Notes: generated from the sequence alone by a model not told the origin. A DNA stretch of 64,000 nt from Mycolicibacterium goodii (GCF_022370755.2 NZ_CP092364.2:1178001-1242000); one strand, 5' to 3'; positions 17,776 through 28,854 are shown, numbered from the stretch's first letter. Numbers and translations: made by a program.

Positions 17776-19143
17776 TCAGGCGATCGTGCCGACGAGATCG
17801 AACTCGGCGAGTGCCTTGGCGACCAACTCCCGCAGCTGCGGCTTGTCGTTCGGGGTGCCGGGTTGGTAGGCGATGACGGAGATCGACATCTTGTCGTCGA
17901 CGCGCCCGGCGAGGACGGTCAGCAACCCGTTGCGGTTCTCCAGGAACTCGCGTGAGACGCGGCGATCGACCCCGCGCAGGATGAGGTATTCGGCTGCGGT
18001 GCCGTCGATTCGGGACACCAGCGGGTCGATGTCGCCGAGATTGGAGCACGACACCGGCAGATCGGTGAGGTTCAGGACGACCTGAGAACCGCGGGCCACC
18101 GCGCGCTGCGGGATGAACGGGGTCAGCGGGAGCAGTTGCAGCGTCTCGTCGGGCTCTCGACGGTAGGCCTCGAGGGCCTGCCGGACGGCCGAGCGCGCAC
18201 CGGACAGATCCTCGGTGACGCCGGTGGGGTCCAGATGCGCGTTGACGATGTACGCGGCGTTGCCCCTGGTGTCACCGGGCAAGCGGTCGCTGATCGGGAT
18301 GTGGAGCAGAACCTTGCCGTCGTCGCCTCGGCGGCGCCCGGTGAGCTCACCGAGTTTCGCGGCGAACCCGGCGACCAGCGAATGGCTGTTCCCACCGAGC
18401 ATCGCCGCGCGCCGGTCCCACTCCTCGAGCGGCACGTAGCACGCGATCGCCGGTGCGACGACGTCGCCGCCGCCGTCCGGCCCGAAATCTCGCCGCGGCT
18501 TCCCCGACAGCGCGACCTGGTGGCGTCGTCGGATCGCGAGCCGGCAGGCCCGCACGAGCGTGGCGGCAGTCTCCGGCAGATCGCGCACGAGCTGGCGGGC
18601 GTCGGCGAGCACCGCCGGCAGGCGGCCGCGTGAATTGGGCGCGGCGAAACCGAAGTCCACGGTCTCACCCTTGACGGTGTTGGCGATGGATTGCAGCGTC
18701 CCGAGCCCGTCGATCAGGCAGTGTGAGATGACCAGGCTGACCGCTGTCGAACCGTCGGTCATCGGGAGGACACCCATGTGCCAGCCGGGGCCGAACTCCG
18801 GGTCGATCGGAAGCTGTGCCCGCTCATCGGCCCAGTCACCGAGTTCGGCTCGGGGGCGCGGCTGTTCGGCGATGTCGAGCGGTGACGCGGGCCCGGTGGA
18901 CGCGACCCAGCGATGCCTCCCGAACGGCAACGGGGACCGTTCGATGCGCCGACCGGGCAGCCCGTTGCCGAAATTGCGATGGAACTCCCGCAACTTGTCA
19001 CCGTCGACGGGATGCTCATACACCCACACGCACTGTGCGACCAGTTCCTGTCCGGTGGCGCGCTGCCCGAGGAAGAGCAGTTGGTCGGTGTACGAGAGCC
19101 GGTCGTCGGGTGCCGCGGTGCTCGGCGGTGTCGATAGTTTCAT
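17776..19143 (-). CDS. Pap/WS-DGAT-like acyltransferase, copy 2
   Basis: 455 residues, aligned by eye with copy 1 from RLSYTDQLLFLGQRATG through RRIERSPLPFGRHRWVA and SNLGDIDP to the C-terminal LRELVAKALAEFDLVGTIA. Its motif is SHCLIDG, so HxxxDG is retained. Two related acyltransferases side by side suggest two different acyl positions or acyl lengths. The ATG at 19143 has no strong ribosome binding site; translation may be coupled to the upstream gene, whose stop is 15 bases away. Confidence 0.85.
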   Translation of the reverse strand: MKLSTPPSTAAPDDRLSYTDQLLFLGQRATGQELVAQCVWVYEHPVDGDKLREFHRNFGNGLPGRRIERSPLPFGRHRWVASTGPASPLDIAEQPRPRAELGDWADERAQLPIDPEFGPGWHMGVLPMTDGSTAVSLVISHCLIDGLGTLQSIANTVKGETVDFGFAAPNSRGRLPAVLADARQLVRDLPETAATLVRACRLAIRRRHQVALSGKPRRDFGPDGGGDVVAPAIACYVPLEEWDRRAAMLGGNSHSLVAGFAAKLGELTGRRRGDDGKVLLHIPISDRLPGDTRGNAAYIVNAHLDPTGVTEDLSGARSAVRQALEAYRREPDETLQLLPLTPFIPQRAVARGSQVVLNLTDLPVSCSNLGDIDPLVSRIDGTAAEYLILRGVDRRVSREFLENRNGLLTVLAGRVDDKMSISVIAYQPGTPNDKPQLRELVAKALAEFDLVGTIA

Positions 19144-19158
19144 TGGAATCGCCGCATC

Positions 19159-20601
19159 TCAGGCCGATTTGAGGTCGAACTCGGTGACCTGATCGACCGC
19201 CATGGCCTCGGGCCGGCCCTCGGACACCCCGACGCACACGGACTTGAGGGCCTCCACGTAGTGCTCGACCGACTGGCGCGCAACGGGATTGTTCGGGAAC
19301 GCCACCGTGATCCACGTGCCGCTGCCGAACTGGTTCACCCACATGCCGACCTGGTTGGCCGCGCCCATCTCGCTGTAGATCCGTCCGTTGATCGCATTCC
19401 ACTCGGCGACGACGGCAGGGGAGAGCGGAGCGGCGGTGGCATCGAGGTACGACACCATGGGCACGCCGGGGTCCGGCGGCCGAAGGCCCCGCTCGGTGGC
19501 GCCCAACTCGAGCACGCGGTCGAACGGGACATGCGCGAGGTGCAGACCCGAGTCGAACGCCTTCTGGGCAGTACGGGCCGTCTCGGCGAACGACGCACCG
19601 ACGGGTACCGAAATCGGCACGGTCCCGGTGAACCACCCGGTCGCCAGCACCTCTGCCTCGGTGGCTCGGGTCGTCGTGGGCGTGATGACGTAGTAGGTGT
19701 CGATACCGGTCAACTGGTACTGCGCGATCGCAGCACCGGCGAAGACTCCGCCGATGAACCGCGAACCCGCTGCGACGCAGGCGGATTCGAAACCCCGCGT
19801 CTGGGGTTCGTCGAGCAGTTGCACCGTCATCAGGTCGCCGGTGCACGGCACCGACAGGTCACCGAGCGGCAGGGGGAACTTGGGCAGGGTGCCGTTGTTG
19901 CCCTCGAGGAAGGTGATCCACTCCTTGATCTCGGGGGAGTCGAGCGTGAGCCCCGAGGTGTACTTGCGCTGCCGCAGGCAGTAGTCGTCGTAGCTGCCGG
20001 CGGGCGGCAGTGAGATCGGCGCGCCGCCGCTCACCAGTGCCGCGTACATCAGGTGGATCTCGACGAGCATCAACCCGAGGAATGTGGCATCCACGTGCAC
20101 GTGGTCGACGCTCATGTAGCAGGTGAAGTGATCGGCGCGCTGGATGATCCCGAACCGGAAGCAATCCCACTGCAGCGGACCGGGGGTGTCCAGGACGTGC
20201 TCGCGCCACTGTTCGCAGGTCTGCACACCATGGTCGGTCGGTACGAAGCTCACATCCCTGGGGTTGCGGAGCTTGCGGCGGATGATGCGGTCGTCGACGG
20301 TGAACTCGAAGCGGCTGTGATAGGTGTCATGCCTACGGAGGTAGGCATTGATCACATACGTCATCGCCCGGATGTCGCATTGGCCCTTCATGTTCCACAC
20401 CGGAACGGTCAGGCGAGCCATCGGCACGCCCCTGGCGGTGTGCTCGCGGTATGCGCGTAGATGCTGGGCCTGCTGATAACTGGCGGGCACATCGCTCGCC
20501 GGGGCCTCGGCAACCTTCGCCGATGTGCTCCGGGAGGGGCCCCACGACACGTGTTTGCCAGGAGCGTCGACCCAGTTCTGGATGTCGGTCAGCTCGAACA
20601 T
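19159..20601 (-). CDS. PapA1-PapA4-type polyketide-associated acyltransferase
   Basis: 480 residues, in a different subfamily from the two downstream genes. It begins MFELTDIQNWVDAPGKHVSWG, close to PapA3-like proteins. The condensation-type motif is SVDHVHVDATFLG (HxxxD retained) near residue 170. A Ser/Gly-rich TGWFTGTVPISVP block and YSEMGAANQVGMWVNQFG near the end match the second conserved region (DFGxG-like). It should esterify trehalose with a Pks-made or fatty acyl chain. Its start at 20601 has GGGAGGAG upstream. It lies 45 bases after pks and 15 bases before copy 2. Confidence 0.9.
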   Translation of the reverse strand: MFELTDIQNWVDAPGKHVSWGPSRSTSAKVAEAPASDVPASYQQAQHLRAYREHTARGVPMARLTVPVWNMKGQCDIRAMTYVINAYLRRHDTYHSRFEFTVDDRIIRRKLRNPRDVSFVPTDHGVQTCEQWREHVLDTPGPLQWDCFRFGIIQRADHFTCYMSVDHVHVDATFLGLMLVEIHLMYAALVSGGAPISLPPAGSYDDYCLRQRKYTSGLTLDSPEIKEWITFLEGNNGTLPKFPLPLGDLSVPCTGDLMTVQLLDEPQTRGFESACVAAGSRFIGGVFAGAAIAQYQLTGIDTYYVITPTTTRATEAEVLATGWFTGTVPISVPVGASFAETARTAQKAFDSGLHLAHVPFDRVLELGATERGLRPPDPGVPMVSYLDATAAPLSPAVVAEWNAINGRIYSEMGAANQVGMWVNQFGSGTWITVAFPNNPVARQSVEHYVEALKSVCVGVSEGRPEAMAVDQVTEFDLKSA

Positions 20602-20646
20602 GGTCCTACTCCTCCCTTCGATGACTGACGATGCGGACTGCGTTGA

Positions 20647-23600
20647 TCACGACGACGCCGACATGGCGTCGTCGGTGTCGAGCATCTCGCACAATCGTTG
20701 TGCCAGACCTCGGATGGTCGTCATGTCCATCGCACTGACGCGGACACCGGTCTCGGTCTCGATGCGGGTGCGAAGTTCGAGGTGCCCCAACGAATCCAGC
20801 CCGTATTCAGACAGCGGCCGGTCGGGATCGACGGTGCGGCGCAGCAACAGGCTGACCTGTTCGGCGATGAGGCGGCGCAGATGCGTCGGCCATTCCTCAC
20901 GCGGCAGCGCTGCGAGTTCGGAACGCAGTTTCCTGGTCTCCGAAGCGCCTTGCGTATCGGACAGGAACATCTCGGCGAACGGGCTGCGTTGCGCGAACGC
21001 CGTCAACCAGGAGGCACCGAGAACCGGAGCGTAGCCGTTGTACACCCGGTCGTGGCGCAGGATGGCCTCGAAAGCGTAGGCGCCTTCGTCCGGAGCAATG
21101 GCGTTGTCGCCCTCGGCCATCGCCGTGCCCCGGCCGATCTCACCCCAGGCACCCCAGGCGATCGACGTCGCGGGCAGGCCCTGGGCCCGCCGCCAGTGCA
21201 TGAAGGCGTCCAGCCAGCTGTTGGCCGCGGCGTACGCACCCTGACCGGGTGAGCCCACCAGGGCCGCGGCCGAGGAGAACGAGCAGAACCAATCCAGCTC
21301 GGCGGTTGCGGGACCGCCGGACTGCAGGGCCTGGTGCAGATTCCATGCGCCGTAGACCTTCGGCGCCCAGTCGTGCTCGACCAGCTCGTCGGTGATGTTG
21401 GCCAGTGTCGCGTCCTCGACCACCGCCGCCGCGTGCAGCACGCCGCGCAGCGGCAGACCGGTCTGGGTCGCGGCAGCCACGAGCCGGCGCGCGGTATCGG
21501 GCTCGGCGATGTCGCCGCACTCGACGACGATGTCGGCGCCGGTGGCGCGGATCAGGTCGATGATCTCGCCTGACCGTGTCGACGGTGCGCTACGCGAGTT
21601 GACCACGATGCGCCCGCAACCGGCGGCAGCCATCCGTTCGGCGAGGAACAAGCCCAGACCGCCGAGGCCGCCCGTGATGACGTACGCACCGTCGCCGCGG
21701 AACACGGGCACCTGCTCGGGCGGCACCACGACGTGGCTTCGCCCGGTGTCCGGGATGTCGATCACGAGCTTGCCGGTGTGCTGTGCGCCGCCCATGAGCC
21801 GGATCGCGGTCGCGGCGTCGTGGAGCGGATAGTGCGTGATCTGGGGCAACGGCAGTGTGCCGTCGGCGATCAGGCGGTAGACCGTCGCCAGCAGGTCACG
21901 GATCTTCTGCGGATGCGTCACCGTCATCAACGCGAGGTCGACGGCGTAGAACGACAGGTTGCGGCGGAACGGGAACAATCCGAGGCGGGTGTCGGCGTAG
22001 ATGTCCCGCTTGCCGATCTCCACGAACCGCCCGCCGAACGCGAGCAGTTCCAGCCCGGCCCGTTGTGCCGGTCCGGTCACCGAGTTCAGCACGATGTCGA
22101 CGCCGTAACCGTCTGTGTCGGTGCGGATCTGGTCGGCGAAGTCGGTGCTGCGGGAGTCGTAGACGTGCTGGATGCCCCAGTCGCGCAGCAGCTGACGGCG
22201 CTTCTCGCTGCCCGCTGTCGCGTAGATCTCGGCGCCGGCCGCGCGGGCGACGGCGATCGCGGCCTGGCCCACACCACCGGTGGCGGAGTGGATCAGGATC
22301 TTGTCGCCTGCGGAGATCCGGGCCAGCTCCTGCAAGCCCAGCCACACCGTGCCGTACGCCAATCCGACTGCGGCAGCCTCGTGTTCGGTGATGCCGTCGG
22401 GCAACTTGGTGGCGAGATCGGCCTCGCAGGTGACGAAGTTGCTCCAGCAGCCGTTGGCGGACACCCCGCCGACGCGGTCGCCGACGCGGTGTGTCGTGAC
22501 GCCGGGCCCGACCGCGGTGACCACGCCGCCGAATTCGGATCCCAGCTCGGGAAGGCGGCCGTCATAGCTCGGGCACCGGCCGAACGCGACGAGGACATCG
22601 GCGAAGTTGATGCTCGACGCCTTGACCGCGACCTCGATCTGACCCGGTCCAGGCGTCCCGCGCTCGAAGGTCACCAGTTCCATCGACTCCAGGTCGCCTG
22701 GGTTTCGGACGACAAGTCGCATGCCCTCGGCCGCGTTGTCGGCCAACGCGGTGCGTCGCTCGGCCGCACGCAGAGGCGAGGGGCACAACCGCGCTGCGTA
22801 CCACTGCCCGTCACGCCACGCGGTTTCGTCCTCGGGCGATCCGGACAGCAGCTGGTGGGCCAGCTGCGTGCCCTCGGTGCGGTCGTCGACGTCGATCTGG
22901 GTGGCGCGCAACCGCGGATGCTCCATGCCGATGACCCGGATGAGGCCACGCAGACCGGAGTGCTCCAGCCGCAGGTCATCGGAGTCCAGGACGCGCTGGC
23001 TGCGGTGGGTCACGACGTAGAGACGGGGCGGTTCGCCAACGGCGTCGGCCAGGGCACGCGCGATGCGCACCAGATGGCGCACGTGGTCCGCCCCGCGGCG
23101 TCCGTCCGTGCCCACGTCCCGCGTTGCGTCGTTCTCGCCGACCACGACGACCACACCGGCGAGCGGCTGCTCGTCGAGGCGCGTGGTGAGGGCTCGTGAC
23201 TGGGCATCGTGGTCGGCGCCGGACGGCCACGCCATGGTCGTGGTGGGCATGCCTGCCGACACCAGGGCGCCGACGATGCCTGTGGCACACGGATTTTCGT
23301 CGGCGTCGCCGGCCAGGATCACCAGCCACGACCCGGCGGTGACCTGCTCGGATCCCTCGGGGCGGGGGAGTTCACGCTGCTGCCATTCGATGGTGAGCAG
23401 ACGTTCGTCGAGCAGACGTTCCTGCTCCGCCTTACCCGAGTTGCCGGTGCCCAGCTGCAGACCCATGGCGCTCAGCAGCACGGTGCCGTCTGCGTCGAGC
23501 AGCTCGAGATCGGCCTCGACACCGGTGCTGTCGGCCTTGACGATCCGGCTCAGGCAGTACCGCGCGTTGCGGGTGGAACCGTAGGCCCGCAGCCTGCGCA

Positions 23601-26600
23601 CACCGAGCGGCAGCAACATGCCGCTGGCGATGTTCTGGACCTCGGGATGTGCGACCACCGACTGGAAGCACGCGTCGAGCAGTGCCGGGTGCACCGTGTA
23701 ACCGCGCTGCCCGGAGCGCAGCGGGCCCGGAAGGGCCACTGCGGCAAGCACAGTGGGCTCGGCCGCGGTCGCGACATACGCCTCGGACAGACCGGCGAAG
23801 GCCGCGCCGTGGCCGATGCCGACGGTGCCGAAACCGGCGCGCAGTTCGTCGCCGTCCACCCGGTTCGGGTGTGCGGCGAGCAGGGCGTCGATCGAGTGCG
23901 CGGCAGGCTGTTCGGCGTCGACATCGCCACGCAGCACCGCGGTCGCACGCTGGGTGCGATCGCCCGATTGATGCGTCTCGACACCGAATTCGGCGGTGCC
24001 GGGCGCGGTCACGGCCGCCGAGACCCAGACCGGTGTGGCCTCGTCGAGCAGCAGCATGTCGTGGAACCTCAGGTCATGAACCTCGCCCTCGCCGCCCAAC
24101 ACGGGCTGCACCGCGGCCAAGGCCATTTCGCAGTAGGCCGCGCCGGGCAGGACCGCGACCTGGTGGACTCGGTGATCGGACAGCCACGGGTGTGCCTCGG
24201 TGCCCACATCGCCCTGCCACAGGTGCTCTTCGGGTTCTCGCGGCAGCACCACGTGCGATCCCAGCAGCGGGTGCACCGACACCGACGGCACGCCCGGCGA
24301 CGACGACTCGAGTTCACGGTCGAGCAACAACGTCGAGTGGCTCCACACCGGCAGCGGCGCGTCGATCAGTCGGCCGGTCGGGTAGAGGACCGAGAAGTCC
24401 ATGGCGGCACCGGCGCTGTGCAGGTCGGCGGCGAAAGCGAGCAAACCGTGCGGCATCTCCTGCTCACGCCGCATCGCGGCGAAGACCGCCAGCGGCACGT
24501 CGAGGCTGCGAGCCGTCTGTTCGACGGGGTGGGTCAGCAGTGGGTGCGGCGACAGTTCGGCGAAGACGCGGTGACCGTCTTCCAGGGCGGCCTGAACCGC
24601 CGCCGAGAAACGCACGGTGTGGCGGAGGTTGTCCACCCAGTAGTACGCGTCGTAGTCGGCGAAATCCCGCGGGTCGTACAGCGTCGCCGAGTAGTACGGA
24701 ATCTCGGGTTCTCCGGGCTCGAGGTCAGCCAGCGCCTCGGTGAGTTCATCGAGGATCGGGTCGACCTGTGGCGAGTGCGAGGCGACGTCGACGGCGATCT
24801 CGCGGGCCATGACGCCACGCGACTCCCACATTGCGATCAGTTCCCGCACAGACGCGGTGGCGCCGCCGACGACGGTGGACTGCGGCGAGGCGACCACCGA
24901 CAGCACGACGTCGTCGACGCCGCGGGAGGCGAGCTCGGAAAGCACCTGCTGGGCAGGCAGTTCCACCATCGCCATGGCGCCCGACCCGGCGATGCGAGAC
25001 ATCAGACGGGTACGACGGCAGATCACCTTCACACCGTCTTCCGGCGACAGGGCACCCGAGACGACCGCAGCGGCAACCTCACCCATCGAGTGACCGATGA
25101 CCGCACCGGGCACCACGCCGTGCGACCGCATGGCCGCGGCGAGCGCGACCTGGACCGCGAAGATCGTGGGTTGTACCCGGTCGATACCGGTGACAGTCTC
25201 GGCGGCCGTCATGGCCTCGGTGACGGAGAAGTTCGACTCGGCCGCGATCAGCGGCTCCAGCTCGGCGATGGCGGCCGCGAAAGCCGGCTCCTTGGCCAGC
25301 AGTTCGGCGCCCATCGAGGCCCACTGCGAACCCTGACCGGAGAACACCCATACCGGGCCCCGGTCGTCGTTGGTCACGGCCTCCTGCGGCAGCGCCTCAC
25401 CGTCGGCGATCCGCCGCAACCCCTCGACCAGCTCGGTGCGGTCGGTGGCGAGCACGGCCGAACGCGCGGACCGGAATCCACGCCTGCGGGCCAGTGTGTA
25501 TGCGAGGTCGTTCAGATCCACCGCGGGGCCACGGCCGTTGCCGTCACCGCTGCGCAGCACCCAGTCGGCCAGATTCCGTGCGGTCGAACGCAGGGCATCG
25601 GGCGAGCTGGCTGACACCGGGAATACCAGGGTGCGTTCGGTTTGCGGCGAGACCGCCTGTGCCACAGCAGAATCATCAGATGTGTCGGGCGCCTGCTCGA
25701 GGACCGCGTGCACGTTGGTGCCGGACAGGCCGTATGCGGACACCGCGGCGCGACGGGGCTGCCCTTCGGTCACGGGCCACGGCGTGATCGCCTCGGGGAC
25801 GAACAGGCCCGTCTCGATCTTCGCCATCTCGTCGGGCAGCCGCGTGAAGTGGAGGTTCTGCGGAATGACGTTGTGCTGCAGCGACAATACGGCCTTCATG
25901 ACGCCGAGGGCGCCCGCCGCGGACTGCGTGTGACCGAAGTTGGTCTTGATCGACCCCAGCGCGCACGGGCCGTCGGTGCCGTACACCTCGGCCAGACTGG
26001 AGTATTCGAGCGGATCGCCGACCGGGGTGCCCGTGCCGTGGGCCTCGACGAGACCGACGGTGTTGGCCTCGACGCCCGCTGCCGCCAGCGCCTGCCGGTA
26101 CACCGCGGCCTGCGCGTCGGCGGACGGCGTCGCGATGTTGACCGTGCGGCCGTCCTGGTTCGTGGCGGTGCCGCGGATGACGGCGAGGATGCGGTCGCCG
26201 TCGGCGTTCGCGTCGTCGAGTCGCTTGAGGGTCAGCACCACGCAGCCCTCGGCCGAGACGAATCCGTCGGCCGCGGTGTCGAACGCGTGGCAGTGGCCGG
26301 TCGGCGACAGCATGCCGGCAGCCGAGCCGCCAGCGGCCTTGCGCGGTTCGAGCAGTACCGACACGCCGCCGGCGAGGGCGACATCGCTCTCACCCTGGTG
26401 CAGGCTCCGGCAGGCCATGTGGATGGCGCTCAGGCTCGACGAGCAGGCGGTGTCGACGGTCACCGCGGGGCCGTGCACGCCGAGTGCGTAGGCGATGCGG
26501 CCGGACGCGAGGCTGAAGCTGGTGCCGGTGAACCCGTAGGGGCCTTCCAGGGCCTTGGCGTCGGCAGCCAGGTGTGCGTAGTCGTTGTGGGTGAGGCCCA

Positions 26601-26976
26601 TGAAGACGCCGGTCGCCGATCCGGAAAGCCCGGCGGGGTTCAGGCCGGCGTGCTCGACGGCCTCCCATGCGGTCTCCAGCAGCAGGCGGTGCTGCGGGTC
26701 GATCGCGGCGGCCTCACGCTCGGTGATGCCGAAGAAATCGGGGTCGAAGGCGGCCGGGTCGTCGAGGAAGGCGCCCCACTTCGACACGGAGCGGCCGGGC
26801 ACCCCTGGCTCGGGATCGTAGTACTCCTCGGCGTCCCACCGGCCGGTGGGAATCTCGGTGACGAAGTCATCGCCACGGAGGAGAGCCTCCCATAGCTGCT
26901 GTGGCGAGTTGATTGCTCCAGGAAGTCTGCACCCCATTCCGATGATGGCAACTGGAGCAACACAATTTTGAGTCAA
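20647..26976 (-). CDS. pks5: Mas/Pks5-type iterative polyketide synthase
   Basis: 2109 residues, the length of Mas and Pks5 (about 2110). Makes a methyl-branched fatty acid from a starter and methylmalonyl-CoA. Domains in order: KS with Cys178 in DTACSSSL and [15 protein letters not shown] with Ser630 in GHSMGE; DH with His935 in [15 protein letters not shown] with the NADPH loop [10 protein letters not shown] near 1567; KR with ITGGLGGLG near 1765 and [10 protein letters not shown] near 1915; ACP with Ser2062 in LDSLGHLE. All are intact. The start is TTG at 26976 with AGGGGA four bases before it. The preceding in-frame 54 codons lack family similarity. In M. smegmatis the Pks5-type gene of this locus is reported to make the branched chain of LOS. 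Confidence 0.93.
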   Translation of the reverse strand: MTQNCVAPVAIIGMGCRLPGAINSPQQLWEALLRGDDFVTEIPTGRWDAEEYYDPEPGVPGRSVSKWGAFLDDPAAFDPDFFGITEREAAAIDPQHRLLLETAWEAVEHAGLNPAGLSGSATGVFMGLTHNDYAHLAADAKALEGPYGFTGTSFSLASGRIAYALGVHGPAVTVDTACSSSLSAIHMACRSLHQGESDVALAGGVSVLLEPRKAAGGSAAGMLSPTGHCHAFDTAADGFVSAEGCVVLTLKRLDDANADGDRILAVIRGTATNQDGRTVNIATPSADAQAAVYRQALAAAGVEANTVGLVEAHGTGTPVGDPLEYSSLAEVYGTDGPCALGSIKTNFGHTQSAAGALGVMKAVLSLQHNVIPQNLHFTRLPDEMAKIETGLFVPEAITPWPVTEGQPRRAAVSAYGLSGTNVHAVLEQAPDTSDDSAVAQAVSPQTERTLVFPVSASSPDALRSTARNLADWVLRSGDGNGRGPAVDLNDLAYTLARRRGFRSARSAVLATDRTELVEGLRRIADGEALPQEAVTNDDRGPVWVFSGQGSQWASMGAELLAKEPAFAAAIAELEPLIAAESNFSVTEAMTAAETVTGIDRVQPTIFAVQVALAAAMRSHGVVPGAVIGHSMGEVAAAVVSGALSPEDGVKVICRRTRLMSRIAGSGAMAMVELPAQQVLSELASRGVDDVVLSVVASPQSTVVGGATASVRELIAMWESRGVMAREIAVDVASHSPQVDPILDELTEALADLEPGEPEIPYYSATLYDPRDFADYDAYYWVDNLRHTVRFSAAVQAALEDGHRVFAELSPHPLLTHPVEQTARSLDVPLAVFAAMRREQEMPHGLLAFAADLHSAGAAMDFSVLYPTGRLIDAPLPVWSHSTLLLDRELESSSPGVPSVSVHPLLGSHVVLPREPEEHLWQGDVGTEAHPWLSDHRVHQVAVLPGAAYCEMALAAVQPVLGGEGEVHDLRFHDMLLLDEATPVWVSAAVTAPGTAEFGVETHQSGDRTQRATAVLRGDVDAEQPAAHSIDALLAAHPNRVDGDELRAGFGTVGIGHGAAFAGLSEAYVATAAEPTVLAAVALPGPLRSGQRGYTVHPALLDACFQSVVAHPEVQNIASGMLLPLGVRRLRAYGSTRNARYCLSRIVKADSTGVEADLELLDADGTVLLSAMGLQLGTGNSGKAEQERLLDERLLTIEWQQRELPRPEGSEQVTAGSWLVILAGDADENPCATGIVGALVSAGMPTTTMAWPSGADHDAQSRALTTRLDEQPLAGVVVVVGENDATRDVGTDGRRGADHVRHLVRIARALADAVGEPPRLYVVTHRSQRVLDSDDLRLEHSGLRGLIRVIGMEHPRLRATQIDVDDRTEGTQLAHQLLSGSPEDETAWRDGQWYAARLCPSPLRAAERRTALADNAAEGMRLVVRNPGDLESMELVTFERGTPGPGQIEVAVKASSINFADVLVAFGRCPSYDGRLPELGSEFGGVVTAVGPGVTTHRVGDRVGGVSANGCWSNFVTCEADLATKLPDGITEHEAAAVGLAYGTVWLGLQELARISAGDKILIHSATGGVGQAAIAVARAAGAEIYATAGSEKRRQLLRDWGIQHVYDSRSTDFADQIRTDTDGYGVDIVLNSVTGPAQRAGLELLAFGGRFVEIGKRDIYADTRLGLFPFRRNLSFYAVDLALMTVTHPQKIRDLLATVYRLIADGTLPLPQITHYPLHDAATAIRLMGGAQHTGKLVIDIPDTGRSHVVVPPEQVPVFRGDGAYVITGGLGGLGLFLAERMAAAGCGRIVVNSRSAPSTRSGEIIDLIRATGADIVVECGDIAEPDTARRLVAAATQTGLPLRGVLHAAAVVEDATLANITDELVEHDWAPKVYGAWNLHQALQSGGPATAELDWFCSFSSAAALVGSPGQGAYAAANSWLDAFMHWRRAQGLPATSIAWGAWGEIGRGTAMAEGDNAIAPDEGAYAFEAILRHDRVYNGYAPVLGASWLTAFAQRSPFAEMFLSDTQGASETRKLRSELAALPREEWPTHLRRLIAEQVSLLLRRTVDPDRPLSEYGLDSLGHLELRTRIETETGVRVSAMDMTTIRGLAQRLCEMLDTDDAMSASS

Positions 26977-28055
26977 AGCTTCCCCTACTAATGACGCGAT
27001 CGGCGTACTTAGTACCACGATGTGCTGATGCCGTGCCATCCGTGAAAAGCCGTGGCAGGGGGCACTTTCTTCGATATTTCGCATCCGGTTGCGAATCCAG
27101 CAATGCGCCATTGAAAAATGGTTGGTCAAGATCAGCAAGAGAGCGCGTTTTACGCTGCCGTAAATTGCTAGTAGGGCTATGGAAACGGTGTATCAGGATG
27201 TTTCCGAAGTTGACACGTGTCGCCGCTAACGCTCGGCCGGCGGGCCGGGCCTCCGTCGGCCGCGTCAGCTACCGGTGCGCTCGATGCGCGGCCTTCCGCG
27301 CGTCGCAGGGGCAAACTGTGACGTCCAGACCTGCGGAGTCGCTGTTTTCGTTCCCGAACTCGCCTGTTGACGAGGCTGTGCGACCGCTCAGGAGACGGGG
27401 TGTTGCGGGTTTGCCGGAGCGTCAGTGAGAGCGCTGCGCCCGGCCGGTCGGGCGGCCCGCGGTCCGCCGGTGGTGCGGATCGCCCTGTCTCCGACCGTAA
27501 CCCGTGATTGGTGCCATGCATGTGACCCTGGGTGGTGTGGCGCGTCGATTCGCGGGGCCCGCCGGATGTGCGTAGTATCTGGTATGGTTGGCAAACAGTC
27601 GGATTCGGTAAATCGCCATAAGTGCTCTTATGAGACCAATCTCACAATCGCTTCCTTTTGGCCAGTTCAAAGGCAGTGGCGACATATGTCAAGTTATGTT
27701 CAATTCCGCTCCAGCCTGAACTAATTGGTACCGAATTCGTCTTATGGCAACGTCAATATTGTTTGCCGGAAATGCGACCAGGTGTGGCAGGCGAGGATCT
27801 GATTCAGCGATCGGCGCGATCGGCCCGCGGTACGTCGACCAACGGTCGGCGCCGACGTGTGACGCATCGGATCGGCCGGATCGGGCGACATCGGTCCGGC
27901 AAACCGTTGGCACGCTTGGACATTGAATGCGTCGACGTTGCTGCGGGCACGTGGGCCCGGTTGGCCGCGTTCGCCGGTACGGATCACGCACGCGGTGCGG
28001 CACGGCGTCGGTGTGGCGCCGACCGCAGACCGATCGGGTCCCTTACAAACGCGGA
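26977..28055. other. about 1.1 kb upstream of pks with no convincing gene
   Basis: Open frames here look unlike proteins and have no family similarity that I can see. Part of the right side only encodes the antisense of tRNA-His. The stretch from about 27560 to 27790 is clearly richer in A and T than the surroundings. It contains the palindrome GACATATGTC (27681-27690) and an inverted repeat ATAAG/CTTAT near 27620. It probably holds the pks promoter, a long leader and possibly regulator sites. A degraded gene cannot be excluded. Confidence 0.5.
26981..26986 (-). promoter_or_regulatory. ribosome binding site deciding the pks TTG start
   Basis: AGGGGA on the minus strand, four bases before TTG at 26974-26976. 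No ATG or GTG near the conserved N-terminus has a comparable site. Confidence 0.5.
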
Positions 28056-28083
28056 AGCCCCGCCTACTCGCGTAGGCGGGGCT
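28056..28083 (-). terminator. 12-bp perfect hairpin after tRNA-His
   Basis: Arms AGCCCCGCCTAC (28056-28067) and GTAGGCGGGGCT (28072-28083) are perfectly complementary around a 4-base loop. It lies just beyond the 3' end of the tRNA in its direction of transcription and only a weak T-rich trail follows. A GC-rich mycobacterial terminator is the simplest reading. Confidence 0.7.
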
Positions 28084-28092
28084 CCCGATATC

Positions 28093-28168
28093 GGGGTGGC
28101 TGACGGGACTCGAACCCGCGACAGCCAGGATCACAACCTGGTGCTCTACCAACTGAACTACAGCCACC
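28093..28168 (-). tRNA. tRNA-His (GTG anticodon)
   Basis: The minus strand begins GGTGGCTG, giving the extra G(-1) typical of tRNA-His, which pairs with the C discriminator at 28095. The acceptor stem GTGGCTG/CAGCCAC, anticodon stem CCAGG/CCTGG with loop TTGTGAT, and T loop TTCGAGT are all present. Anticodon GTG reads His. CCA is not encoded. Confidence 0.96.
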
Positions 28169-28224
28169 ATCGCCGCTTGCCTTTCGGCGGACGCGGCCCG
28201 TAGATACTAACCGCTCGGGTGGGG

Positions 28225-28854
28225 TTAAGCCGAATCGGTATCCGCCGCGTCGTTCGACCGGGGCCCGAGTTCGGCGGCGATGGCGGCAATGTCGCTGGTA
28301 GACGGCCCGGGCTGGGGCACGAAGGCCGTCGCGCGGTAGTACTTCAGTTCGCGGATCGACTCGTGGATGTCGGCCAGCGCGCGGTGTGCGAGACCTTTCT
28401 CCGGCTGGCCGAAGTAGATGCGGGGGTACCAGCGCCTGCACAGCTCCTTGATCGAGCTGACGTCGATCATCCGGTAGTGCAGGTAGTCGTCGAGTTTGGG
28501 CATGTCGCGGGCGATGAAGCCACGATCGGTGGCGATGGAGTTACCGGCCAGCGGCGCGGTCTTGGCCTGCTTGACGTGCCCGCGGATGTAATCGAGCACC
28601 ATCTCCTCGGCCGTGGCGATGTCGACGGTGGATCTGCGCACCTCTTCGGTCAGCCCGGACCGCGCATGCATCTGCTTGACCACGTCGACCATCGAGGACA
28701 GCGCCGCGTCGTCGGCGTGGATCACCACGTCCAAGCCGTCGCCGAGGATGTTGAGGTCCGCATCGGTCACCAGGACCGCGATCTCGATGAGCAGGTCGGA
28801 CTTGAGGTCCAGCCCGGTCATCTCGCAGTCGATCCACACCAGTTCGTCTCGCAC
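28225..28854 (-). CDS. orn: oligoribonuclease (DEDDh 3'-5' exonuclease)
   Basis: 209 residues. Degrades 2-5 nt RNA fragments, and in mycobacteria also pGpG-type dinucleotides, to mononucleotides. The DEDDh residues are visible: DCE in [30 protein letters not shown] for the middle Asp, and the last block [11 protein letters not shown]. The start GTG at 28854 yields [12 protein letters not shown], matching the short N-terminus of Rv2511; the upstream in-frame Met would add non-conserved residues. It is divergent from the HerA-like gene with 120 bases between and lies next to tRNA-His as in M. tuberculosis. Confidence 0.96.
   Translation of the reverse strand: MRDELVWIDCEMTGLDLKSDLLIEIAVLVTDADLNILGDGLDVVIHADDAALSSMVDVVKQMHARSGLTEEVRRSTVDIATAEEMVLDYIRGHVKQAKTAPLAGNSIATDRGFIARDMPKLDDYLHYRMIDVSSIKELCRRWYPRIYFGQPEKGLAHRALADIHESIRELKYYRATAFVPQPGPSTSDIAAIAAELGPRSNDAADTDSA

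Noticed and set aside
16335..19143. Possible inactive acyltransferases because HHxxxDG looks changed
   Set aside because: On alignment the catalytic His and Asp-Gly (HxxxDG) are kept in both; only the first His is replaced by Ser.
23209..25614. Plus-strand open frame of about 800 codons within pks
   Set aside because: It is antisense to the intact Mas-like domains and is rich in Arg, His and Gly, as expected from mirrored high-GC coding DNA.
26991..27428. Plus-strand open frame of about 145 codons upstream of pks
   Set aside because: Arg/Cys-rich, no family resemblance, no ribosome site; kept as part of the unexplained intergenic region.
27658..28203. Plus-strand open frame of about 181 codons overlapping tRNA-His
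   Set aside because: Its C-terminus is just the antisense translation of the tRNA (a known false-gene pattern), and the rest is low-complexity Arg-rich sequence without a ribosome site.
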